A stretch of DNA of 64,000 bases, taken from contig JAFGLZ010000241.1 of NCBI GenBank assembly GCA_016927755.1, positions 1 to 64,000 of the forward strand. The letters run 5' to 3'. This document shows positions 17,060 through 26,335 of this stretch, one piece after another. Below the pieces are notes generated by a model. It had not been told where the DNA came from. It ran no database searches and saw only the letters and a list, made by a program, of their open reading frames with translations. Made by a program: the position numbers and the translations under genes. Source of the stretch: Phycisphaerae bacterium (GTDB lineage: Bacteria; Planctomycetota; Phycisphaerae; UBA1845; JAFGLZ01). The number at the start of each line of letters is the position of its first letter. Position 1 is the first letter of the stretch.

Positions 17060-18565
17060 ATGGCTCGGAGATCTGGTCCGCTGTTCGCGGTGGGAATCCT
17101 AGGGTTGCTTCTGGTCGGTTGGGTGGGGCAATTCCAGCCCGACGGGCCCGAGGTCGTCCTGAAAGGCCCGGGCCTGATCGTCATTGCCCGGACGGAGATC
17201 TACGGAGAGCTGGAGCGTCCGCCCGTTCCCTTTGAGCATGAGCAACACGTCAAGGCCCTGCAGGGCGAGGGATGTACCGCCTGCCACGTGCAAGAGGACG
17301 GCAACTTGGTCATGGCGTTCGTCCGTGCCGAGGACACCACGGACGACGTTCTGGATGCGTATCACGCCAAGTGCACGACATGTCACACGGAACGGTCGCA
17401 GGCGGGTCAAACCGCCGGTCCGGTCACATGCGGCGGCTGCCACGTTCGTGGCGTGACTCACGTCTCTTCGCGCCGCCCGGCCGGGCTCGATCTGGTCTTG
17501 CACAAGCGACATGCCGACGCCTACGGTGGCGAAGAGAAGTGCGACGATTGCCACAAGGCCAAGGACAAGAAGGCAGTGCGTCTGATCTATGAGATGGGCG
17601 CCAAACTGAAGGGCCTGCCGCTGAAGGATGCCGCGCACATGGCCTGTGTGGGCTGTCACTATCGGCGTGCACAAGCCGGCGAGAACACCGGGCCGCTGGC
17701 CTGCTCGGACTGTCATCACAAGCACGCCGAGTCGGATTGGCTGGAACGCCCGAAGGCCCTGCCCGAAGGCTATCGCTTGATGCGGGATCAGAAGGATGTC
17801 GTGACGATTTACGTCGGCAAAGAGGCCGCCCGTTTCGATCCGGTGACCTTCGACCACAAGACGCACGAGGGGGTCGTGGGGACCTGTCGCGGGTGCCATC
17901 ACAACACGGTACAGGGCTGTGGAACCTGTCACACACTTCGCGGCAGCGCCGAGGGCGGCAACGTGAAGCTGGCCAAGGCGCACCACGAGCCCTTCTCGGC
18001 TCGGAGCTGTGTCGGATGCCACGAGACCCAGCAGATCCGGTCGTTGGCCTGCGCGGGCTGTCACGGCGCGGACCCGATTGGCTTCGCACCGCCTGAGGGC
18101 TCCTGCCTGGACTGTCACGGGGAACGTCCGCCCGTGATCGAGAACGTGCCGAAGCCCCCCGAGACGGACGTGGCGATCGAAAACGTCTTTCCCCGGCGCG
18201 GGAACGACGTATATGGCCCGGTCGCCTTCAGCCACAGCAAACATGTTGCCGCGCTCCGGAAGCACATGAAGGAAGATCAAAGCCACCGGTTGGCCGCGCG
18301 CTTCCACCACGCCCAACCGGTTCTCTGCACGGCGTGCCACCATCACAGCCCAGAGGCCCGGGCAGACGCCAAGCCGCCCCGTTGCACAACGTGTCACGGC
18401 ACGTCCTTCGATCTGGAGCACCTCGAGCGCCCCACCACCCCCGGGGCGTACCACCAGCAGTGCATCGGCTGTCACGAGCGGATGGACGCGAGAAAGGACG
18501 GCAAGCGGCTGGTCTGCACGGACTGCCACGCAAAGCTCACTGACAGCACGAAGGAGGCCCCATGA
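17060..18565 (+). CDS. High-molecular-weight multihaem cytochrome c (HmcA-like, 15 CXXCH)
   Basis: 501 residues. An N-terminal hydrophobic segment (about 7-24) is a signal peptide or anchor. Fifteen CXXCH haem sites can be counted from CTACH near residue 72 to CTDCH near 490, with the spacing of repeated class III (c3-type) cytochrome modules. HmcA of Desulfovibrio has 16 haems, so this is a close relative in size and architecture. It should lie in the periplasm and feed electrons from hydrogenases or small cytochromes into the membrane complex. Its stop overlaps the start of the next gene by ATGA. Confidence 0.9.
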   Translation: MARRSGPLFAVGILGLLLVGWVGQFQPDGPEVVLKGPGLIVIARTEIYGELERPPVPFEHEQHVKALQGEGCTACHVQEDGNLVMAFVRAEDTTDDVLDAYHAKCTTCHTERSQAGQTAGPVTCGGCHVRGVTHVSSRRPAGLDLVLHKRHADAYGGEEKCDDCHKAKDKKAVRLIYEMGAKLKGLPLKDAAHMACVGCHYRRAQAGENTGPLACSDCHHKHAESDWLERPKALPEGYRLMRDQKDVVTIYVGKEAARFDPVTFDHKTHEGVVGTCRGCHHNTVQGCGTCHTLRGSAEGGNVKLAKAHHEPFSARSCVGCHETQQIRSLACAGCHGADPIGFAPPEGSCLDCHGERPPVIENVPKPPETDVAIENVFPRRGNDVYGPVAFSHSKHVAALRKHMKEDQSHRLAARFHHAQPVLCTACHHHSPEARADAKPPRCTTCHGTSFDLEHLERPTTPGAYHQQCIGCHERMDARKDGKRLVCTDCHAKLTDSTKEAP

Positions 18566-19683
18566 GCGTTTCCAGGCGAGAGTTCTTCCGGAAGAGTCTG
18601 GCGGCCACGGGAGTGGGAGCGGGGGTCGTGGCCGCCACCGCGACCAAGGGCACCGCGGCCGAGCAGTTTGCCGGATACCCGGACCGCTACGGTGTCCTGG
18701 TCGACCTGACGCTTTGTACCGGTTGCCGCACGTGTGAGGCCGCCTGTTACGCCGAAAACCACGACAAGGACTCGAACCGCGCGGTGAACAACGAGTACAA
18801 AGGGAATCTCCCGAAGCCCGAGGTCCCCTTCGACGACGTCACAGTGACCCATCAGCGCCGCCGGACCTCCCCGGGGGCCTACACGGTGGTGAACCGCTAC
18901 GAGGGGAAAGGCGCGGTGGTCCAGAAAGAAGGCATCTTCAAGAAACTGCAGTGCTTCCACTGCAACGAGCCGGCCTGCGCGTCGGCGTGTCTGGTTGGCG
19001 CGCTGCGGAAGACCAAAGAGGGCGCGGTCGTCTATGACGTCGACACCTGCATCGGCTGTCGCTACTGCATGACCGCCTGCCCGTTCTACATCCCCACCTA
19101 CGAGTACGAAAAGGCCTTCACGCCCCGGGTCATGAAGTGCACCTTCTGTTACCACCGGCTCGCGGAGGGTCGGGCCCCGGCGTGCGTGGCATCCTGCCCG
19201 TTCGGCGTGATGACGTTCGGCAAGCGGAGCGAACTGCTGGAGGCGGCCAAAGAGCGGATCGCGCGGCATCCCGATCGGTACGTCCACCACGTCTACGGCG
19301 AAGAGGAGGTCGGCGGCACGAGTTGGTTGTACCTCTCACCGGTTCCGTTCGAGGAGGTCGGATTCCAGACGAATCTGCCGACGGTCCCCTTGGGTGAGTT
19401 CACCCACACCGCGCTGTCGGTGGTCCCCATGGTGGTCCTCCTGTGGCCGACGTTGTTGGGCGGGCTCTACGCACTGAACCGCCGTAGGGACGACATCGCC
19501 GAGCAAGAAAAGGACACCGCCGTTGATGCCGCCGTGACCGACGCGGTTGCCCAGGCCGATGCCAAGGCCGAAACCAAGCTCGCCGGCGCGCTGAAGAAGG
19601 CTGAAAAGGACAAGGAAAAGGCCGTCAAGGAGGCCAGGGAAGAGGCGAGCAAGACGACCGCCTCAGAGGAGGAATCCAAGTGA
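18562..19683 (+). CDS. HmcB-like Tat-exported four-cluster ferredoxin subunit
   Basis: 373 residues. Tat signal (SRREFFRKS) at about 4-12. Four [4Fe-4S] sites: CTGCRTCEAAC, CFHCNEPAC...C, CIGCRYCMTACP and CTFC...CVASCP. A membrane helix near 280-305 follows the FeS part, and the last ~55 residues are a highly charged Ala/Lys/Glu tail. Such subunits link the periplasmic cytochrome to the NrfD-like membrane subunit; the single C-terminal helix matches HmcB/HybA-type proteins. The charged tail, on the cytoplasmic side if topology is as in HybA, is unusual and may form a coiled coil. Four-base overlaps on both sides show tight operon coupling. Confidence 0.88.
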   Translation: MSVSRREFFRKSLAATGVGAGVVAATATKGTAAEQFAGYPDRYGVLVDLTLCTGCRTCEAACYAENHDKDSNRAVNNEYKGNLPKPEVPFDDVTVTHQRRRTSPGAYTVVNRYEGKGAVVQKEGIFKKLQCFHCNEPACASACLVGALRKTKEGAVVYDVDTCIGCRYCMTACPFYIPTYEYEKAFTPRVMKCTFCYHRLAEGRAPACVASCPFGVMTFGKRSELLEAAKERIARHPDRYVHHVYGEEEVGGTSWLYLSPVPFEEVGFQTNLPTVPLGEFTHTALSVVPMVVLLWPTLLGGLYALNRRRDDIAEQEKDTAVDAAVTDAVAQADAKAETKLAGALKKAEKDKEKAVKEAREEASKTTASEEESK

Positions 19684-20861
19684 GCGCACCCACGGCCGAG
19701 ACGAGCTCGCCTTGGAAGAGGTATGTGACACCCTTCAACGTCGTCGCCGCGGCCATTATTGCGGTGGGCATTCCGGTTACGGTCGTCCGCTTCACCATGG
19801 GCCTCGGGGCCTGCACGAACCTGACAGACAACAACCCGTGGGGGCTCTGGATCGGCTTCGACGTTCTGGTGGGTGTGGCGTTGGCGGCCGGCGGCTACGT
19901 CACCTCCTGCGCGGTCTATGTCTTCGGCATGAAGAAATACCACCCCATCGTCCGCCCGGCCGTGCTGACCGGATTCCTCGGATACGTTCTCGTGGCGGTC
20001 GGGTTGCTGTTCGACATCGGACGATCGTGGCGCTTGCCGTACCCGTTCATCATGTCGCAGGGGTGGACGTCGGTGATGTTCGAGGTGGCCGCGTGCGTCG
20101 CTCTCTACCTGACGGTCCTGTTCCTCGAGTTCCTGCCCGTTCCGCTCGAGTGGTTGCGGTTCAGAAAGCTGCGGAACTTCTTGGTCGCCCTGACGATTCC
20201 CCTGACGATCGCCGGCGTGATCCTCTCCACGCTGCACCAGTCATCACTTGGGGCGCTGTTCGTCATCGCACCTGGAAAGCTCCACCCGCTCTGGTATTCG
20301 CCGTACCTGGCGGTCTTCTTCTTCGTATCGAGCATCGTGGCGGGGTTGTCGATGGTTATCTTCGAAAGTGGCCTGTCACACCGGGTCTTCCGCGACAAGC
20401 TCGACCCGGACCACCCGGTCGACCATGACGGGCTCACGCTGGGCCTTGCGAAGGCATCGGCGCTGGTGCTGTTTGCTTATTTCGGCATGAAGATCATCGG
20501 GCTGGCACACGGAAATCACTGGCGTCTGCTCAACACCGGTTACGGCTACTGGTTCCTTGCCGAAGCGATCGGCTTCGTCTTGCTGCCGTGCATCCTGTTC
20601 ACGTCGGCCGTCAGACGAAGGAACGCAACGCTTGCCCGGTTCGCGGCCGCCTTGGCGGTGATTGGGATCATCGTCAACCGTCTCAACGTGTCAATCATCG
20701 CCTTTAACTGGCAGCTTCCCCCGGAGGAACGCTACTTCCCTCATTGGATGGAGTTCGCTGTTACGATCACTCTTGTCACCATCGGCGTGTTGGCGTTCAT
20801 ATGGATCGTGGAACACATGCCTGTCTTGCGGGAACACCCCGAATACAAGGGCGCACACTGA
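19680..20861 (+). CDS. NrfD/HmcC-like membrane subunit
   Basis: 393 residues with about ten membrane helices and the NrfD/PsrC-type start (N-P-W-G-L-W-I-G motif near 54). This family provides the quinone-interacting membrane part of many respiratory complexes. GTG at 19680 overlaps the TGA of the ferredoxin subunit gene (GTGA). It is the third gene in the A-B-C order known for hmc. Confidence 0.88.
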   Translation: MSAPTAETSSPWKRYVTPFNVVAAAIIAVGIPVTVVRFTMGLGACTNLTDNNPWGLWIGFDVLVGVALAAGGYVTSCAVYVFGMKKYHPIVRPAVLTGFLGYVLVAVGLLFDIGRSWRLPYPFIMSQGWTSVMFEVAACVALYLTVLFLEFLPVPLEWLRFRKLRNFLVALTIPLTIAGVILSTLHQSSLGALFVIAPGKLHPLWYSPYLAVFFFVSSIVAGLSMVIFESGLSHRVFRDKLDPDHPVDHDGLTLGLAKASALVLFAYFGMKIIGLAHGNHWRLLNTGYGYWFLAEAIGFVLLPCILFTSAVRRRNATLARFAAALAVIGIIVNRLNVSIIAFNWQLPPEERYFPHWMEFAVTITLVTIGVLAFIWIVEHMPVLREHPEYKGAH

Positions 20862-20875
20862 GGACACGGGCACCT

Positions 20876-20995
20876 ATGAACACGTTTCAGGAGTTCATGC
20901 AGCATACCAAGGGCGTCGAGTACTTTTTGGCGATCACATTCCTGATCGGTCTTTGCTTCTTCTGGCGGATCCTGGATCAGAAGGAGGATCGCTAA
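20876..20995 (+). CDS. HmcD-like small membrane peptide
   Basis: 39 residues: a short amphipathic start (MNTFQEFMQH), one membrane helix (EYFLAITFLIGLCFFWRIL) and a charged end (DQKEDR). It lies 14 bases after the NrfD-like gene, exactly where HmcD, an equally small membrane protein, occurs in the hmc operon. The start ATG at 20876 is preferred to upstream in-frame codons that overlap the NrfD gene. It closes the operon. Confidence 0.72.
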   Translation: MNTFQEFMQHTKGVEYFLAITFLIGLCFFWRILDQKEDR

Positions 20996-21066
20996 CCTGA
21001 TGTCCTCTTCATGCCGACGTCTGGTCCGCCGGGCGATGGGTAAACGGAAGGGCCGATCTGGGGGGC

Positions 21067-21204
21067 TCAGTCCTCGGACGTCAACTGTGCGGGAAGCTTG
21101 CCGAAGTCTTCTACCCGAACTCGCTTCTTGGGGCCCTTAGCACCCACCTGCTTCCGCGCGGTCTTGGCGCTGTCGCCTGCCTTCTGATTGGCCGCCGATT
21201 CCAT
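21067..21204 (-). CDS. Small basic protein of unknown function (45 residues)
   Basis: A 46-codon frame reading MESAANQKAGDSAKTARKQV, then GAKGPKKRVR and VEDFGKLPAQLTSED. Its ATG has a CTAGGAG ribosome site with six bases of spacing (21211-21217), much better than chance. The sequence is Lys/Arg-rich in the first 30 residues with an acidic tail. No family recognised; a nucleic-acid-binding or regulatory role would be a guess. It fills the otherwise empty 405-base gap between the electron-transfer operon and the next gene. Confidence 0.5.
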   Translation of the reverse strand: MESAANQKAGDSAKTARKQVGAKGPKKRVRVEDFGKLPAQLTSED

Positions 21205-21400
21205 CGATGTCTCCTAGCCCGCCGACTGCTGTGAAATCCCTAAGCGATACTGGGATGAACCCGAGGCCCATTCTAGCGAACACGGGGCGCATGGCAAAGG
21301 GCATCTGTCGCCCGAACCTCGCTGATGTTCATGAGATTTGATGCGTGGCTTTGTCATCAGGGTCCTGCAATTCTCCGAAGAACAGGGGATCAGCCTTGCT

Positions 21401-22606
21401 TTAGAATGTACTGCACGGCTTGATCAGTTCCGCGATGGCGAGTCCTACGAAGCCGCTGGTCCGAAGCAGCTCCTTGACGCCGTATGCCTTGCCGTGGCTC
21501 GGATTCAGCAGGAATCCGCAGTATTTGCGTATGGCTCCGCTGATTTCTGGGGTGGGCTCCACGCGGTCGTGCCACCAGCTCAGAAGGGTGAGTGAGCGAG
21601 GGCTGCGCTGCTGGTCGGCACTGCGAAGCTTTCCCCAAGAGCCATCAGGATTCTGTCGCCCGAGATACCAGCGGACCGTGGGCTCGAGGCGATCGAGGAG
21701 TCGTGCCCTCAATTCAGGGTCCTTTAGGTGCAAATCGGCGGCTACGAAGGCCTCGGTGCAGTAGCTAAGCGTATCGAGCGGCCAGGAGTTGAGCGTTTTG
21801 CCGGCGAGCGTGTAGGGTAGCTCGCCGTCTGCCTTGCGAATCTCAAGAAGCCAACGTGTCGCATCGGCCGCAACGCGCTTGTGCTCGGGGTTGCCGGTGA
21901 TGGCGAAGAGCTCGGAGAAGAACGCCCCGCCCGTGGTAGCCGTCGAGATGGTGTATGGTTCGAGGCTCAGCTTGCCGCGGTAGTATCCGCACCCGAGCGC
22001 TCCGGCATCGGGCCCTTCCTTGATGACCCATGTCGTGGCGGACTTGCGGCCTTGGCTCTGTGGATCCTGCTTGCAGCCTTCGGTGACGAACCGGACGTAT
22101 TGGTCCATGGCCTCTCGATAGACCTGTTGCCTGTCCGAGTCAGCGAATCTGCAGGCGATGGCCAGGGCGGTGGCGGCGGTTCCGGCGTCTCCGAAGTAGA
22201 TGTTGCCGGTGGGTCCGCAGTCGGGCCAGTAGCCGGCGTCCTTGCCGGTGGAGGACTTGGTCTTCTGCTGCTGCTTGCAGAAGGTGTCGCACCATCGGAG
22301 GGTTTCGGCGAGATGGGCCCGGCTACCGGTGATCCTGTGAGAGGCGAGCAGGACGCGCGCGAGATTTCCGTTGATGAAGATCGAGGTGCTGGTGTCCTTG
22401 GTGTTCTTGAGCTTGCCGCTGCCGACGTCGAGGGTGAGAATCCAGCGGTTAATGTCCTCGAGATAGTCCAGGAGCCGCTTTCGCAGGTCAGCGTCGACGG
22501 GGGATGGCTTGGGTTTCTCGTCAGCCTGGGCCGCGGAGCCCGACATGGTCAGGGCGGCGGCCGCGAGGCCAGTGGTGCTCGTCAAGATGAACTCACGTCT
22601 GTTCAT
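21401..22606 (-). CDS. Tat-exported alpha/alpha-toroid-like protein
   Basis: 401 residues. A Tat signal (NRREFIL) is followed by AAALTMSGSAAQA and a cleavage-like site. The mature part is helical with repeated aromatic and glycine turns (GYWPDCGPTGNIYFGD, GCGYYRGKL, PDGSWGKL, LSWWHDR) as in glycosidases or lyases of toroid fold acting on polysaccharides. No catalytic signature can be assigned. ATG at 22606 puts the twin arginine at residues 3-4. It follows the beta-propeller gene at 57 bases, so the two may be cotranscribed and exported together for glycan use. Confidence 0.65.
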   Translation of the reverse strand: MNRREFILTSTTGLAAAALTMSGSAAQADEKPKPSPVDADLRKRLLDYLEDINRWILTLDVGSGKLKNTKDTSTSIFINGNLARVLLASHRITGSRAHLAETLRWCDTFCKQQQKTKSSTGKDAGYWPDCGPTGNIYFGDAGTAATALAIACRFADSDRQQVYREAMDQYVRFVTEGCKQDPQSQGRKSATTWVIKEGPDAGALGCGYYRGKLSLEPYTISTATTGGAFFSELFAITGNPEHKRVAADATRWLLEIRKADGELPYTLAGKTLNSWPLDTLSYCTEAFVAADLHLKDPELRARLLDRLEPTVRWYLGRQNPDGSWGKLRSADQQRSPRSLTLLSWWHDRVEPTPEISGAIRKYCGFLLNPSHGKAYGVKELLRTSGFVGLAIAELIKPCSTF

Positions 22607-22662
22607 GCGATGCTCCGCAATTGGTGTGGATTCCGCGGCAGCGGCGATCGCCGCCGCGGACG

Positions 22663-24084
22663 TCACTCGTCAGCGAACCAGAACGAATAGAGCTTGGCGT
22701 TCTTCAGATGGAATCGGATGGACACGGGCTTGCCGGCGACATCGGCGGCGGTGCCAGGCTTCCACCGTAAGGTCGCGTCGGTCGAGTCTCTCTTGAAGGG
22801 GATGGAGGACGGGATGTCTCTTCCGGGAAGCGGCGCTAGGGTCGCGTCCAGGATTTCGGCCTGGATCTGGCCTTGGGGGGCCTCGGCATTGACGTGGAGG
22901 ACGTTTCCGGAGCACGCCATCTGTCGGGTCAGGAGCGTTCCGCCGCGGGGGCCGGCGTCGGCGGACACGAATCCGTCGAGCCTCAGATGTGCCAGTCCGA
23001 TGCCGTTGAGCTTGGGGCCCTTGCCGCGAATCCGGCCGGCGTGGTCCGTGTTGTAGCCGCAGTAGTAGATCCAGATCTTGCCGTCACGGACGACGAGGCC
23101 GCTGGCGCCAGCGTAGAGTGATCCGGCGTCGAAGCTACCCTCCGGGCCGACGGGGATGAAGGGGACACGCTGACGGTAACGATGCCAGCGGCGGCCATCC
23201 CTGCTGTGACAGAGCTGGACGTCGACCTGCTCGGTCTTATCATTGAAGATCGAGATGTACCCGAGCCGCAGGCCCTCGTACATGTAGGCGACATGGGAGT
23301 AGATGTGTGCGCCGGGGGGATCCTTCTCGTCTGGGATGAGGGCCCAATCGGGAACGGACCAGGAGGTGAAATCGTCGCTGAAGGACACGAGTCGGGCGCG
23401 GCGTTTCTCGGGCTTGCCGTTCTTTCCTTCGAGGACCCATCGACGCTTGAGCAGTGCGACGTACTGGTTGAGCCCGGTGTCCTTGTACATGCTGACGACA
23501 TCGCCGGTATCGTGGGCGGCGACGTCGTTGATCGGGCCGGTCCAGCGTAGTCCGTCGGGAGAGACCATGCAGGCGAAGTGCCGGTTGCCACAGTAGGTGA
23601 GCATCTTGTAGCGTCGCCTTGGGTCGGGGTCGTTTGGCTCCTTGATGACGGCGAAGCCATCGAGGTAGAACTTCGGTTCGAGCCCGCCCAGGACGATGTT
23701 GTTTTCGGTGGACCCCTTGTGCGGCTTGAGGTTGAGCGTGGGCTTTGTCCAGCGGATGCCATCGTCGCTGGTGGCGTAGCAGGCGTAGCACGTGTCGTCG
23801 ATCGCGCGGTACCACATTTTGAAGCACTTGTCCTGCTCGTCGTATAGGACGGTGCCGTAGATGGCGACGGAGCCGACCTCCCAGGGGCGATCGGGCAGGA
23901 GGACGGGGTTACTGGCGACCTTCTTGGGCTGATGAAGCGTGAGCGTGACGCCCACCTTGATCGCGATGATCTGGTCGTCGACGAAGATCTGGCGATGTGT
24001 TCCGACTTGGATGGGCTGCGTCACCGATCCGGTGCTGACACAGCATGAGGTGACGAGGGCAAGGAACGCGTGTGGGGTCATCAT
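22663..24084 (-). CDS. Secreted five-bladed beta-propeller glycosidase-like protein
   Basis: 473 residues. The N-terminal signal ends in a lipobox-like LVTSC, so it may be a lipoprotein. The body carries repeated blade motifs of the GH32/GH43/GH62-like propeller type: YATSDDGIRWTKP, CMVSPDGLRWTGP, FSDDFTSWSVP, CHSRDGRRWHRY. Such proteins are common near symporters and oxidoreductases in glycan-degrading planctomycetes. The last ~90 residues look like a separate beta-sandwich. Start at the tandem ATGATG (24084), preceded by GAGGCAGAG; the longer upstream frame is not needed. Catalytic acids were not identified with certainty. Confidence 0.65.
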   Translation of the reverse strand: MMTPHAFLALVTSCCVSTGSVTQPIQVGTHRQIFVDDQIIAIKVGVTLTLHQPKKVASNPVLLPDRPWEVGSVAIYGTVLYDEQDKCFKMWYRAIDDTCYACYATSDDGIRWTKPTLNLKPHKGSTENNIVLGGLEPKFYLDGFAVIKEPNDPDPRRRYKMLTYCGNRHFACMVSPDGLRWTGPINDVAAHDTGDVVSMYKDTGLNQYVALLKRRWVLEGKNGKPEKRRARLVSFSDDFTSWSVPDWALIPDEKDPPGAHIYSHVAYMYEGLRLGYISIFNDKTEQVDVQLCHSRDGRRWHRYRQRVPFIPVGPEGSFDAGSLYAGASGLVVRDGKIWIYYCGYNTDHAGRIRGKGPKLNGIGLAHLRLDGFVSADAGPRGGTLLTRQMACSGNVLHVNAEAPQGQIQAEILDATLAPLPGRDIPSSIPFKRDSTDATLRWKPGTAADVAGKPVSIRFHLKNAKLYSFWFADE

Positions 24085-24263
24085 CTCTGCCTCGCTCAAC
24101 CGGGACCGGCGAAGGGCTTCGGCAACGCATGCCACTGTATAGAGACCGCGGGGAAGGTCAAGACGGGTAGGCGGATTTGTGCTCGGCGGGTGTCGTCCGA
24201 GCGGGGGGTGGAGTATGATTTCTCGCACGTGCGGGGAGGACGACGTCAAGGAGTCGGGGTGCG

Positions 24264-25043
24264 ATGAGAGTATGGATCACGACCGATCTGGAGGGTGTGT
24301 GCGGCGTCTATCGATGGGAACAGACGCGCGACTATGACAGCCGGGCGAATCTCGAGGCGCGGCAGCTTCTGATGGGCGAGGTGAACGCGGCGGTGGCCGG
24401 GGCTTTCGACGGCGGGGCGAAGCGGGTGGTGGTGTGGGACGGTCACGACGGCTCGAAGAGCTTCTTCCCGGAGGAGCTGGACTCGCGGGCCGAGATGATC
24501 ATGGGTCAGGTCGGCGATCGGAAGGCGCTTCTGAGGCAGGGGTTCGACTGCGGGATTCTGCTGGGCTACCACTCGATGAGTCACACGGCGGGCGGCGTGC
24601 TCTGCCATACACAGAACTCGGTCGCGTGGAACCATTTATGGATCAACGGGCGACGGGCCGGCGAGATCGCCCAGTGCGCGATTTCGCTGGGAGGCTTTGA
24701 CATTCCGGTGGTCATGGTGACGGGGGATGACGGGGCGTGTGCTGAGGCCCGCGATTGGCTTGGTGAGGAGATCGTGACGGTGCAGGTCAAGCAAGGTCTG
24801 TCGCGGGAGGGGGCGCTGATGCTCTCGCCGAAGCGGGCTCGTGAGCTGATCCGACAAGGCGTTATGGAGGCCTTGGGCAAGGCGTCCGTCGTGAAGCCGC
24901 TCAAGCCCGATTTCCCGCTAACGCTGCGCTTCCAGTTCAAGGACAGCAAGATCGTCGATACGTATCGGGGAGAGGCGAGGACGATCGACGCTTGCACGAT
25001 CGAGAAAGAGATTAGCGATCCGGACGACGTTTTCGGGCCGTGA
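24264..25043 (+). CDS. M55-family D-aminopeptidase (DppA-like)
   Basis: 259 residues, near the family length. Zinc ligands expected for DppA are visible: D8 and E10 in TTDLEGVCG, H in WDGHDGS, H in LGYHSM and a downstream acidic residue. The HTQNS segment corresponds to the catalytic region. DppA cleaves N-terminal D-amino acids from peptides, for example from peptidoglycan turnover. AAGGAG lies 17-12 bases before the ATG. It faces a divergent propeller gene upstream and a convergent URO-D-like gene downstream. Substrate not determined. Confidence 0.82.
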   Translation: MRVWITTDLEGVCGVYRWEQTRDYDSRANLEARQLLMGEVNAAVAGAFDGGAKRVVVWDGHDGSKSFFPEELDSRAEMIMGQVGDRKALLRQGFDCGILLGYHSMSHTAGGVLCHTQNSVAWNHLWINGRRAGEIAQCAISLGGFDIPVVMVTGDDGACAEARDWLGEEIVTVQVKQGLSREGALMLSPKRARELIRQGVMEALGKASVVKPLKPDFPLTLRFQFKDSKIVDTYRGEARTIDACTIEKEISDPDDVFGP

Positions 25044-25104
25044 GAGGGCGGCGGATGGCTGGGGGGCCAGGGCCTGTTGTCGTCTTGGCAAGGCCGCGCG
25101 CGAC

Positions 25105-26151
25105 TCAGGCGAAGCGGCGACGGTGTTCCTGGCCATATCGCAGGGCCTCGTCCAGGTATGCCTCGATGTTCTCGAACGGCGTGCCGCTGACGATCCCGTT
25201 TCCGGCGGCGAGGCACATGCCGCCGTCGGGCCTATCGAAGGTGTCGATCAGGAAGCGGACCTCCTGGCGGACGCCGTCGGGATCCTTCTCCTGGAGCGCG
25301 TGCTGCACGTCGATGCCGGCGAGAAAGGTCATTCGATCACCATACTCGCGCGCGACGGCGACTTCGTCCATGGTGTGCTTTTGCACCGGGTGGAAGACGT
25401 CGACGCCCGCGTCGGCCAGGTCGCCGAGGATGTCTGTGTTGTTGCCACAACTATGCAGCCAGAAATGGATGCCGTGTTTCCGCAGGAGGCGCCCAATGCG
25501 TTCGTAGTAGGGCTTGATCATCTCGCGAAACATCTCGGGGCTCATCATGAGCTGGGTCTGGTGTCCCAGGTCGTCGCTTGTCCAGAATCCGTCGGGGCGA
25601 ACGTCGCGGGCGATGCGGTCAATGTATCGACGATAGAGGTCCGCGAGGGCGTCGTGCAGGCGGTGAACGCATTCGGGCTCGACATAGTAGTCGAGCAGGA
25701 GGTTCTCCATTCCGCGGAGCGACCAGGGCTTCTCGAAGAAGAGACTCCACCATCCGCAGAGGAGGTATCTGTCCTGCTTTCGGCAGTCCTCGGCCATGCC
25801 CGCGGCGATCTCGAACGGCTCGTCGTCCCGGTCTGGGTCCGGAAGCTTGTCGATGAACTCATCGAGCTTGGACCAATCGTCGATGACGACGTTGCTGTCG
25901 TGACCGGCGCCCGCCCGCGCCTGCCACGAGAGCCCCATTCCGTTGACGTCGAGCGGGCAGATATGGATGAAGGCCGTGTCTTCGGTGAAGCGGTCGAGTT
26001 CCTGGAGTCGCTTTCCGTACTGCTCGTGGAGTCCCTCTCCCCACCATTTGGCGAAGGCCAGGGGGACCCGACTGGGCTTTCGTCGCTCGATGGTCTTGAC
26101 GACCTCCTCTCGAGGAAGCGGCTGCCAGCGAACGGCATCCTTGTAGGCCAT
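25105..26151 (-). CDS. Uroporphyrinogen-decarboxylase-family protein (paralogue 1)
   Basis: 348 residues of the URO-D/MtaA TIM-barrel fold. It keeps the H-S-C-G-N motif (WLHSCGNNTDIL) which in corrinoid methyltransferases such as MtaA binds zinc, and a later cysteine in GGMCLAAGNGI. It lacks the N-terminal substrate motif of true HemE, so a role in haem synthesis is unlikely; a methyl transfer or demethylation role is possible. A perfect AAAGGAGGT precedes the ATG. It stands alone, convergent with the M55 gene. Three further paralogues are at 33068, 51978 and 56841. Confidence 0.82.
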   Translation of the reverse strand: MAYKDAVRWQPLPREEVVKTIERRKPSRVPLAFAKWWGEGLHEQYGKRLQELDRFTEDTAFIHICPLDVNGMGLSWQARAGAGHDSNVVIDDWSKLDEFIDKLPDPDRDDEPFEIAAGMAEDCRKQDRYLLCGWWSLFFEKPWSLRGMENLLLDYYVEPECVHRLHDALADLYRRYIDRIARDVRPDGFWTSDDLGHQTQLMMSPEMFREMIKPYYERIGRLLRKHGIHFWLHSCGNNTDILGDLADAGVDVFHPVQKHTMDEVAVAREYGDRMTFLAGIDVQHALQEKDPDGVRQEVRFLIDTFDRPDGGMCLAAGNGIVSGTPFENIEAYLDEALRYGQEHRRRFA

Positions 26152-26335
26152 GGGGACCTCCTTTCAGCGAGGATGCGTTACACAGTGGACGCCGAGAACT
26201 CGGCCGGCGTGTCGACGCACCGGCGGTCGGCGCCTGGATCCAGGCCAGTTGTCCAGCATACAAAGGTTATGGTAGAAAGGCAGTCAAGCCAAGCAGGTCG
26301 AATCATCCTGGGATTACCGACCTTCGGGGAGCACC

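Noticed and set aside
17099..18529. 476-codon minus-strand frame opposite the multihaem cytochrome
   Set aside because: It is the antisense shadow of a gene with 15 haem sites and clear operon context; the long frame is a product of high GC.
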